IMG/VR virus record: IMGVR_UViG_3300021961_000440 | Span: 1-29,447 of that record | Source of the DNA: a virus | DNA length: 29,447 nucleotides | Strand: one strand, 5' to 3' | Part shown: one piece after another, positions 17,872-25,600 of the stretch | Layout of the letters: the number at the start of each line of letters is the position of its first letter | Numbering within the stretch: the stretch's first letter is position 1 | Notes under the pieces: generated by a model | The model's input: only the letters and a program-made list of their open reading frames with translations | What the model was told of the DNA's origin: nothing | Database searches by the model: none | Program-made: the position numbers and the translations under genes

Positions 17872-20010
17872 TCATGCAATCATTTCAATAAAAGAAGACA
17901 AAAGTTTCTTGTTTGTTTTCTTCTTACTCAGCATTTTAGAAAATGCAGTTTTGATTTGTGCTTTAGTTGCACCCTCTTCAACATCAAACTTCTCATCCTG
18001 AGACAAAGAAGTGGTAGGAATGACATTGAATTGATCATATCCAGTGTTAGTAAAGGTAATGAATTGATTTTTCTTATAGACGCTCTTTACTTTATCATAG
18101 TCACCATACTCCCTACCATACCAATCATAGCAGGTCTTGAAATCCCTACCAGGAATAACTCTGAAGTTGACAAAATTAACAGTAGGAAACTTATCTTTCA
18201 GAGTAGAAAGAAGAACCTTAGAATACTGAGGGAAGTTTCCATAGGTATAAGCAGGATAGATTCTGCCATTCTTCCTGTTGCGAATGGTAGTCTTGAATGC
18301 TTTAGTAATGCCAACATATTCTTCATCCCTGTTATTCTTTTTAACTTTGGTGGTGGCATTAACATAACCTTCACCATCAGTCAGGAAAACAACATTCACT
18401 TTCTGAAGTTTGTTACTCTTCTGGAAGTGGGGGATCAATTCATGCAGAGCAAGCATAGTATCACCCAGAGGAGAACCAGAGAGATCAAGATGCCTAGGAG
18501 CAGCACCTTGCCTCTTCTGGAAAGCATAACAACATGCCCAGATGTTCTTCATCTGTTGATCCAATTCACGAGAATTAGTCTTACTAGTGAAGAAATTAAG
18601 AAGTCTAAAAGAATTCTCAGGAGCAACTACACCACTGACTTTTTTATAGATTGGAGGATGATTTGGTTGGATGTCAACATAAGAATTGCAATCTACAGTA
18701 AAAGCATACACCTCAAAGGGGATATTTACTTTCTTGCAGAACCAAATCAGATTGTACAGTTGCTTGCAAGTGTCAAGAATCCAATCACACATGGATCCAG
18801 ACCAATCAAGAATAAAGATCAGACCATGATTCTTTCCATCAGGGATAACAGAAACTTTCTTGAAAAGATCTTCATTGAACTTGTAAGTATGCAGTTTGCT
18901 GGTATCAAGAACACCAGTTCTTGCAGTGCTAGAACGAGCATATTGATCTGCTGATTTCTTACACTCAAACTCTTTCACAAGATAGGAAACTTCCTTCTCA
19001 GAAGATTTCTTGTACTGAACATACTCAGAAACAACTTCCTTGTACCAACTACCAATCCAAGAGTCATTATTAGAATAATACTCTTGTGTTTTACTGTGAA
19101 TATACTCATTGGGAATAATCACATTTTCAAGAATAACCTGAGGAAGCTCAACATAAGTAGTCTCTTCCCCAAACTTATTGGTCAGTTCCTCTGCTTTCTC
19201 ATCAAAAGATTGGGCAGTCTTAGACTCAAACTCACCATGCTCATCACTAGGTTGACGACCACCACCATTGGGCATTTCTTGTTCCATGGTAATAGGATTG
19301 TCTCCCTGAGATTCTTGCTCTGAAGTAGAAGATTCTTGAGATTCTTGATCAAGATCCATAGAATCCTCAGTGTTTTGTTCAGAATTCTGAGGAAAATCTA
19401 CTTCTTCCCCACTTTGTCCTTGATTCTGAGCAATTTCAGGCATCTCTGTGAGTTGTTTTTTCTTATGATTCAAGAACTGAACAATTTCACGAGCAATATC
19501 AAGAACCTCTTTGAAGGTTTCCAGTTGACTAATGCGAGTCACAAACTCATCCTCTTGATCAGAGAATGCAATGTTATGAAATGCACCAATCTTGAAGTAC
19601 ATGTTGATTCTATCAATGAATGAGAGATCATCAAGATTCTCATCTTTTACAGAAAAGAAATCATCATTATTCAGTTCATTATAACCATTATAGAAAGTTT
19701 TGGAAAGACCAGGATATTTCTTCTTCATCAGACGCTCTACACGAACATCCTCAATCACATTGATGAAATCCTTAGGAACATCAGAGTATTCTTTAGTCCA
19801 ATCAATGTTATCAGTAAAGAGTGCATGTCCCACCTCATGACCCACCAGAAGGTCATAAACAGTGGCAGATGCCCTATCCCACATAGGAAGAGTTAGAACC
19901 CTCCTATCAACATCAAAGGATGCAGTAGAGACCTTTTTATGCTCTACAATGAGGTTCTCTGTTGCCAGACACTTAGCAAGAGATCCTTTAACTTCTAGGT
20001 TGACTGACAT
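17872..20010 (-). CDS. zincin plus VWA protein, CobT-like partner of CobS
   Basis: 712 aa. N-terminal metallopeptidase-like domain with H58-E59-V-G-H62 and a downstream acidic VIEDVRVE segment (about 85-92) that may supply a third ligand; an acidic Gln/Glu/Ser linker (about 200-280); and a C-terminal von Willebrand A domain with MIDAS DWSGSM (D402) and a TDG loop (D545). MoxR/CobS-type ATPases commonly team with VWA proteins. It is oriented as the gene just before cobS in the direction of transcription but has its own promoter. ATG 20010 is 25 bases below the -10; an open frame above it runs through the terminator and lacks an ATG. Confidence 0.88.
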   Translation of the reverse strand: MSVNLEVKGSLAKCLATENLIVEHKKVSTASFDVDRRVLTLPMWDRASATVYDLLVGHEVGHALFTDNIDWTKEYSDVPKDFINVIEDVRVERLMKKKYPGLSKTFYNGYNELNNDDFFSVKDENLDDLSFIDRINMYFKIGAFHNIAFSDQEDEFVTRISQLETFKEVLDIAREIVQFLNHKKKQLTEMPEIAQNQGQSGEEVDFPQNSEQNTEDSMDLDQESQESSTSEQESQGDNPITMEQEMPNGGGRQPSDEHGEFESKTAQSFDEKAEELTNKFGEETTYVELPQVILENVIIPNEYIHSKTQEYYSNNDSWIGSWYKEVVSEYVQYKKSSEKEVSYLVKEFECKKSADQYARSSTARTGVLDTSKLHTYKFNEDLFKKVSVIPDGKNHGLIFILDWSGSMCDWILDTCKQLYNLIWFCKKVNIPFEVYAFTVDCNSYVDIQPNHPPIYKKVSGVVAPENSFRLLNFFTSKTNSRELDQQMKNIWACCYAFQKRQGAAPRHLDLSGSPLGDTMLALHELIPHFQKSNKLQKVNVVFLTDGEGYVNATTKVKKNNRDEEYVGITKAFKTTIRNRKNGRIYPAYTYGNFPQYSKVLLSTLKDKFPTVNFVNFRVIPGRDFKTCYDWYGREYGDYDKVKSVYKKNQFITFTNTGYDQFNVIPTTSLSQDEKFDVEEGATKAQIKTAFSKMLSKKKTNKKLLSSFIEMIA

Positions 20011-20034
20011 GTGTGATTTCTTTACTGTCCTTAC

Positions 20035-20040
20035 AGGATA
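20035..20040 (-). promoter_or_regulatory. extended -10 promoter for the VWA gene
   Basis: TGC-TATCCT with a weak -35 (GTGGTG at 17 bp). TCCT-TAC-AGGA is a short dyad at the start site. A degenerate 22-bp dyad lies 32 bp above. The upstream terminator overlaps the spacer, so this promoter restarts transcription after termination. Confidence 0.65.
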
Positions 20041-20044
20041 GCAC

Positions 20045-20070
20045 AAAAAAGGGGGGTCACCACTCCCCCC
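20045..20070 (-). terminator. rho-independent terminator upstream of the VWA gene
   Basis: In transcript sense GGGGGG-AGTGGTGA-CCCCCC-TTTTTT: a perfect six-G/C stem followed at once by a U run. It ends either the late transcripts arriving from 20239 or the candidate short RNA that begins at 20142. Confidence 0.85.
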
Positions 20071-20071
20071 T

Positions 20072-20093
20072 AGTACACTAATTAAACTGTCCA
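20072..20093 (-). repeat. 22-bp operon-boundary dyad, degenerate copy 13
   Basis: Only CACT and AACTGTC match the consensus, but the position (32 bp above the TATCCT box) is that of all other copies. It was found by the spacing rule and then checked for sequence. Confidence 0.4.
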
Positions 20094-20148
20094 CCACCAA
20101 GGACAGGTCTGGGGTCTCAAAGTCACAAAGAACCCTCAAGACTTATTC

Positions 20149-20177
20149 ATAGTAACATGAGGTCTTGAGGGTGTCAA
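20149..20177 (-). promoter_or_regulatory. consensus sigma70 promoter overlapped by a hairpin
   Basis: TTGACA (20177-20172), 17-bp spacer, TACTAT (20154-20149), a near-perfect host-type promoter without the 22-bp dyad. A 10-bp inverted repeat CCCTCAAGAC/GTCTTGAGGG (20133-20142 and 20162-20171) has one arm in the spacer and one at the start of the transcript, so read-through transcripts would fold it whole. Confidence 0.75.
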
Positions 20178-20238
20178 GTTGACAAGAATTAAATCCATGA
20201 GTAGGATAACTCTGTCAGGGTTCAAGAGAAAATATTAT

Positions 20239-20595
20239 TTAATTTTTAGGAATATTATTTTTTATTTCTTGAATTGTAGAGAACCAAGTAGATGTTTCTT
20301 TTCCAGGAATATTGCCAGAATTCATATCATCCCAAAGAAGAGCCAACTGATCTTCTAATTTTGGATATTCATTAAATCTTTTTATTGAGTATTGCAAAGA
20401 TTCCCAATCTGCTTTTTGTTCTGCTAACTTTGCTTTGATTTCATCTTCAGATGGTTTAGCAATGTCTGAACTGTTCCACATTAAAGTAGAGTAATCATCT
20501 CCACTTATAGACCAACTTGCTCCTGGGCACAAATCAATAATAGCAGTGCTATATTCAGGAGGTCTTCCAAAACTTCTTACTGTTTTTGCTGGCAT
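20239..20595 (-). CDS. XkdW-like tail assembly protein
   Basis: 118 aa. CPGASWSISGDDYSTLMW...KPSEDEIKAKLAE at the N-terminus parallels RPGCTW...PTKEEVEAEIER in the chaperone at 12023-12424, but the C-terminus (NEYPKLEDQLALLWDDMNSG) matches XkdW-type sequences rather than the WWAVGD/YRQALRDIT module. It follows the second set of three fibre-like paralogues and probably serves them. A perfect late promoter is 33 bases upstream. Confidence 0.72.
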   Translation of the reverse strand: MPAKTVRSFGRPPEYSTAIIDLCPGASWSISGDDYSTLMWNSSDIAKPSEDEIKAKLAEQKADWESLQYSIKRFNEYPKLEDQLALLWDDMNSGNIPGKETSTWFSTIQEIKNNIPKN

Positions 20596-20627
20596 GATTT
20601 TAATAGTATAAAATAATTTCTTTTTTT

Positions 20628-20635
20628 TATTTATA
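20628..20635 (-). promoter_or_regulatory. T4-type late promoter (TATAAATA)
   Basis: A perfect TATAAATA on the minus strand, 33 bases upstream of the 118-aa gene. This is the classic gp55/gp33/clamp-dependent late promoter of T4-like phages. Confidence 0.8.
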
Positions 20636-20636
20636 A

Positions 20637-21182
20637 TTAAACTGCTATTTCCATAATAAATCCATAACTGGTGTTGAATTCATCAGCAGTAGTATAATAT
20701 CTATTCATACGATAAGCTACTGCTGTTCCATAAGTACTCCTAACTGCTGGGGCATAAGTTCTTGTTGCTGTTGATCCAGCAACACATTGATAAGTTAATC
20801 TATTGTTTGATGGAGTTGTGTCACTGTTGGCATCATACCAACCTACACCAACAGTAGAATATCTTACATTTCCAGCATCATTATTATATGCCTGTTCTCC
20901 AGCAGTGGTTATTAGAGATCCATCTCTATGAATTAAAAATCCAACATTATGATGAGATTCCCCACCTAACATCCATTCCATAATTAAAATATTATTAGCA
21001 TTCTTTGGAGTTATGGATAATCTTAATGGATAAACTTCCAAACCATCTCCAGTAACTGCTGCAGCAAAATTTACATATCCTGTAGAAAAAACCTGATGAA
21101 ATCCTACAACAGAACCACTAGTTGTTAATGTAATGTTATTAGATAAATTTCTAACTGTATCTACATTTAAAATTGATGACAT
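20637..21182 (-). CDS. fibre-like structural paralogue B3
   Basis: 181 aa. GSVVGFHQVF, LRLSITPKNANNILIMEWML, GFLIHRDGSLITTAGEQAYN, APAVRSTYGTAVAYRMNRYY. Closely related to B1, with the same order of motifs as set A but a distinct core (IHRDGSLITTAG). Beta-rich adhesin-type protein. Confidence 0.75.
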   Translation of the reverse strand: MSSILNVDTVRNLSNNITLTTSGSVVGFHQVFSTGYVNFAAAVTGDGLEVYPLRLSITPKNANNILIMEWMLGGESHHNVGFLIHRDGSLITTAGEQAYNNDAGNVRYSTVGVGWYDANSDTTPSNNRLTYQCVAGSTATRTYAPAVRSTYGTAVAYRMNRYYTTADEFNTSYGFIMEIAV

Positions 21183-21184
21183 TT

Positions 21185-21733
21185 TTATATACCCTTAAAT
21201 TCGTATGCATTAACAAAACTAACTGTAATCTCATTACTAACTGTTCCCACTGTTCCTGTGTTAACTGTTCTATTTAAATAAAAAGTTCCATTACCATAAA
21301 TGCTAAATGTTAATGGTTCTACAGAAACTGCTCTAAATGGAAATAAAACAGATGCTGTTGAGGGAGTAGTAGCGCTGTTGTTATCATAGTTCCAAATAAA
21401 ATATCCATAGTTTCCAGATTGATATTGTTGGTCTGCTGCTTCACTACCTCCAACTACTGGGAAGCCCCCAGTCAGTCCAAATGACCCATTAACCAAAATA
21501 AAAGCACCATTATTTGGGCTACTAGCTTCTCCAGAAATAATCCATTCCACAAGAATAGTATTTCCAACAGATGATGGAGTAATAGTAATATTTAGTGGAG
21601 TTATTTCAGTATCAGTGTGAGTGCTAGTTGCATCAATTCTTTGAGTAATTGTTTGTATTACTGAACCAGACCTAGGAAGTAATATTTTACTTCCAGTCCT
21701 GTCATAAATTTGACTAACTGCTACTTGACTCAT
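21185..21733 (-). CDS. fibre-like structural paralogue B2
   Basis: 182 aa. GSVIQTITQRIDAT, LNITITPSSVGNTILVEWII, AFILVNGSFGLTGGF, FYLNRTVNTGTVG. The middle copy is the most diverged of the trio, as in set A. ATGA overlap with B1; two bases to B3. Confidence 0.75.
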   Translation of the reverse strand: MSQVAVSQIYDRTGSKILLPRSGSVIQTITQRIDATSTHTDTEITPLNITITPSSVGNTILVEWIISGEASSPNNGAFILVNGSFGLTGGFPVVGGSEAADQQYQSGNYGYFIWNYDNNSATTPSTASVLFPFRAVSVEPLTFSIYGNGTFYLNRTVNTGTVGTVSNEITVSFVNAYEFKGI

Positions 21734-22293
21734 TGGGATACCTCAAAAATTCTACCAAAACTTACTCCAACTTCATATTGATCTGCTCCTGCGTTGGCAA
21801 TGCACCTATTTAAAGTAAATGTATTTGTAACCCCTGAACTAGATCTTACTGCTGGGGCATAAGTTCTAGATGCTGTACTTCCTGCTGTAGCATAATAAAC
21901 CAATTTTTGCATATGAGGAGTGCTGGAGTTATCGTTAGCAGCATCATATGGAGCTACTTGTAGGGCACTTGTTAAATTATTTCCACCAACACTATTATAT
22001 CCAGTATATCCTGCAGTGGTTATTAGTGCCCCATCTTGATGCACCAAAAAGCAAGTATTTTCATCTGATTCAAAAAAAATGTGCCAAGTAATTATTAATA
22101 AACTATTGGAATTTCTTGGTGATATAGTTATATTTAAGTCTGTAATTGTAGTACCATCACCTGCAGCTCCTGATGCTGAATAAACGGTTCTAGAATCGGA
22201 CCTTACTCTAGCAGTTTGGATAATACTTCCACTGGACTTTAACAATGGAGATCCAACTGCATTTGTGATCAAATTTGTCTGCAGAGTGCTCAT
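21730..22293 (-). CDS. fibre-like structural paralogue B1
   Basis: 187 aa. GSIIQTARVRSD, LNITISPRNSNSLLIITWHI, CFLVHQDGALITTAGYTGYN, APAVRSSSGVTNTFTLNRCI, FGRIFEVSQ. First of the second trio, 17 bases below a late promoter. Confidence 0.77.
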   Translation of the reverse strand: MSTLQTNLITNAVGSPLLKSSGSIIQTARVRSDSRTVYSASGAAGDGTTITDLNITISPRNSNSLLIITWHIFFESDENTCFLVHQDGALITTAGYTGYNSVGGNNLTSALQVAPYDAANDNSSTPHMQKLVYYATAGSTASRTYAPAVRSSSGVTNTFTLNRCIANAGADQYEVGVSFGRIFEVSQ

Positions 22294-22309
22294 GAATCTG
22301 TTTTTTCTT

Positions 22310-22317
22310 TATTTATG
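22310..22317 (-). promoter_or_regulatory. T4-type late promoter (CATAAATA)
   Basis: CATAAATA on the minus strand, 17 bases upstream of paralogue B1. A second AATAAATA occurs at 22353-22360, above the hairpin and inside the end of the 89-aa gene. Confidence 0.68.
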
Positions 22318-22324
22318 ATACTAT

Positions 22325-22350
22325 TTAAAAGATGTTCGAATATCTTTTAA
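22325..22350. terminator. AT-rich bidirectional hairpin
   Basis: TTAAAAGAT/ATCTTTTAA form a 9-bp stem around a loop containing TTCGAA. It has U-rich ends in both directions but a weak, AT-rich stem, so termination would be partial. It separates the fibre operon from the trio. Confidence 0.5.
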
Positions 22351-22358
22351 ATTATTTA

Positions 22359-22628
22359 TTAAGTACTTGCAATCCCCACTGGGAAAGATTGTACTTCATT
22401 TGGATCTTGGAACGTGATAGCACCTACTTTCAGTTTGTTAATTACTCCAAAAAGTTGATCTTCTAAAATTTTTTCAAAATATTCCTCATCCACAGAACCA
22501 TCTTCTAAGTGTGGGATATTAACAATTTTTTTATAGATAAACTCATCTGATCCTCTAGTAAAAACAACTTCTACACTAGAATCAGATGAATTATATTCAG
22601 AAACTGTATAAGTAATAGTTGAAATCAT
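22359..22628 (-). CDS. 89-aa protein, unknown, fibre-operon
   Basis: Begins MISTITYTVSEYNSSDSSVE. Beta-rich N-terminal half, then an acidic helix (DEEYFEKILEDQLFGVINKL). No known domain. It starts two bases below the stop of the large fibre gene, so it may be a fibre accessory or structural protein. Confidence 0.72.
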   Translation of the reverse strand: MISTITYTVSEYNSSDSSVEVVFTRGSDEFIYKKIVNIPHLEDGSVDEEYFEKILEDQLFGVINKLKVGAITFQDPNEVQSFPVGIAST

Positions 22629-22629
22629 G

Positions 22630-25600
22630 TCAATTGCTCGATTTGTTTATTTTATCTGTTAAACTATTTATTTGCTCTTGTTGTTCTTTAATTGCTTCTA
22701 TTAAAAGACTAATAAGGTTTCCATAGGCAACTGATTTAATTCCCTCTTCATTCTCAAAAACAACTTCAGGAAGAACTTTTTCTATTTCTTGTGCTATCAC
22801 ACCAGCATGTCTTTTTTCCTTATCTTCTTGATCATTTCTTGTGAAAGTAACACCACGAATTTGTGATACTTTTTCAAGTGCATTGTCAATAACTTCAATA
22901 TTTTCTTTTAGACTAGCATCTGAGGATGCAGTGACTGTTCCAGATGCTGTTATATTTCCATAAATTGTCAGATTTGCACTGCCATCAAGAATAGCCAAGG
23001 CAATATCTCCAGCATTCCTCCACTCATAACCACTTGGAGATTGATAATATGATCTAGAACCAGAAGCATAATAATATCTCAGTTGCCCCTCGGATGAAGA
23101 TTGCCAGGTATTAACTTCTCTTCTGAGAAAACTTGTTCCATCAATTCCATCAACAGTATCAGCATCTAAACCAGATCCAGAACCATCATTAGCACTGTGC
23201 CACAAAAAAGCATCAATTCCAGTATTTGCATCACGAATCCTTAAAGAAACATTTGTATCATGGTACAATGCAACTGCACTATATCCAGATCTATGGAATC
23301 CTAAGATTGGATTTGATGCATTATTTGTTCTTAGTTCTAAATTATTATTTCCTTGAACATAAGAACTATTGGATATTGCTGGGTTATTTCTATTAAAGAG
23401 ATAAGAACCAGTTCCTTCATCATTAGCATCAGACCTTAAGAACTGGGAACTATCAATACCATCAAGTAAATCAGCATCTAGACCAGAACCAGAACCATCA
23501 TTAGCCGAATCCCATATAGTATAGGAACCATCTCTCAAAAGACTGCCTGAATTTGTACAAGTTAATCTCCAGTTTCCGGCACTATTCAGAAAACCAATTT
23601 CATTGCCGCTGTTGGCGTAGACATATCCTCTGACACTTGCACCATGACTATCTCTAATTCGGAATCCACCACCGCCAACACCACCTAAAGTTAGATTCCA
23701 ATAGTTAGATGCATCAGAATACCAATGGTTTCCATTTGCCTCATTATAAAGACCTTCACCAGAGTTATAGTTACGAAACCAATCATCTGCGTAGAAGTTT
23801 ATAGCACGAACGTCCTTACCATAAGTATCCCAACCGTAACCATCAAGTAAATCAGCATCTAGACCAGATCCAGCACCATCATTTTCTGATGACCACTGCT
23901 TAGCCCATGCTGTATTACTTCCACTTCCATTAAAGGTAGAAGAATTTCCACCCCGAGTAAAAACATTTCCATCATTATAGTTTATATAAAATTGAGCTCC
24001 AGTATCAGAGGCATTATTAGCATTCAGTAGAGTACCATAACTAGCGCCACCTGAAGGTCCATTTGTGAAACCATTTACTCGATAAACACCTGCCAGAGCA
24101 GCAGTATTTAAATCAGAACTATAAGTCTGATCACGTCTCATAAAAGAAGAACTATCAATACCATCAAGTAAATCAGCATCTAAACCAGAACCAGAACCAT
24201 CATTACCTGCGTGCCAGTATTGACTTCCACTATTATCAGCACCACCTTTCCACAAATCTCCATCAGGACCCATCCAGGCAACAACACCACTTGCACCATT
24301 ACCAAAGGCAACTCCACCAGTTGCTTTGTAGTAGTTAATATACGTTGTGAATGCACCAGTCTTACCATCAATATGAAGATTTCCATTTGTAGTGACTACT
24401 GAAGCATTTGTAGTATCAGCATTTCCATTTCCACCAACTCTTAAATATTGTGCCCAATTAGTGTTTGGTCCAAATAATACAGATCCATCATTACCAACTG
24501 TCATTACATTAGTTCCTGGATTGAAACTAAATGCAGTTGCAGTTGTTCTAATACTTGGAGTTTGATTTCCTGTACCGGCAACAAAAACTGGATAGAAAGT
24601 TGAGTTGGTTGTAACATCAGATGCACTGACAACATTGGAAGGACCAGCAGCCCCTTGAGCACCTGTTGATCCTTGCACTCCTTGTGCACCTGTTGCTCCT
24701 TGCACTCCTTGTGCACCTTGAGCACCTACATCACCCTGTCTACCTTGTGCACCTTGTATCCCTTGAGCACCCGTATCACCCTGAGCACCTATTGCACCTT
24801 GAGCACCTGTAGCACCCTGTACTCCTTGTGCACCCTGTATTCCCTGAGAACCTGTAGCACCCTGAGCACCTATGGTGCCTTGAGGACCTAAAGCACCTTG
24901 TACTCCTTGTGCACCTTGTATCCCTTGAGCACCAGTATCACCTTGTGCTCCCACTGAACCTTGAGCACCTACAATTCCTTGAGCACCTTGAACTCCCTGA
25001 GCACCTGTATCCCCTTGTCTACCTTGTGCACCTTGTATTCCTTGAGCACCTTGAACACCTTGGAATCCTTGTGCCCCCTGGGGTCCAGCATCACCTTGAA
25101 ATCCTTGAGGTCCTATAGCACCTTGAATCCCTTGAGCACCAGTATCACCTTGTGCTCCCACTGAACCCTGAGCACCTACAGAACCCTGAGCACCTACAGT
25201 GCCTTGTCTACCTTGAGCACCTTGAACTCCCTGAGCACCTGTATCTCCTTGTACTCCTTGATATCCTTGGAAACCTTGTGGTCCAATGGCACCTTGGATA
25301 CCTTGAGCACCTTGAGCACCTACAGATCCTTGAACACCCTGCGATCCTTGAACTCCCTGAGCACCTGTATCTCCTTGTACTCCTTGATATCCTTGGAAAC
25401 CTTGTGGTCCAATTGCACCTTGAACACCTTGAGCACCTTGAACACCTTGAGCACCTTGAACTCCCTGTGCACCTTGAACTCCCTGAGCACCTGTATCTCC
25501 TTGTACTCCTTGATATCCTTGGAAACCTTGTGGTCCAATTGCACCCTGAAAACCTTGAGGTCCTTGAACTCCCTGTGGACCTTGTATGCCAAGAGGTTGT

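Larger units (their letters stand above)
20045..20142 (-). ncRNA. candidate ~98-nt small RNA or attenuated leader
   Basis: The predicted start is base 20142, seven bases below the TACTAT of a consensus promoter. The terminator at 20045-20070 ends it. Inside is an inverted repeat CTGTCC-TTGGTGGT-GGACAG. No start codon with a Shine-Dalgarno is present. It may be a free regulatory RNA or the terminated leader of the VWA message. Confidence 0.45.

Noticed and set aside
17821-18954. A 377-aa plus-strand frame over the VWA gene
   Set aside because: It is antisense to the MIDAS-bearing coding region and has no recognisable protein features.
16692-20010. A cobalamin synthesis operon
   Set aside because: Only CobS-type and VWA-type proteins are present; no CobN or other pathway genes are seen, so the name reflects homology only.
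20011-20139. N-terminal extension of the VWA gene
   Set aside because: The frame is open but starts with TTG and passes through the terminator and -10 box; ATG 20010 fits the promoter spacing.
24640-25590. Regular repeats resembling a CRISPR array
   Set aside because: The period is 9 bases in frame, coding Gly-X-Y; there are no unique spacers of constant length.
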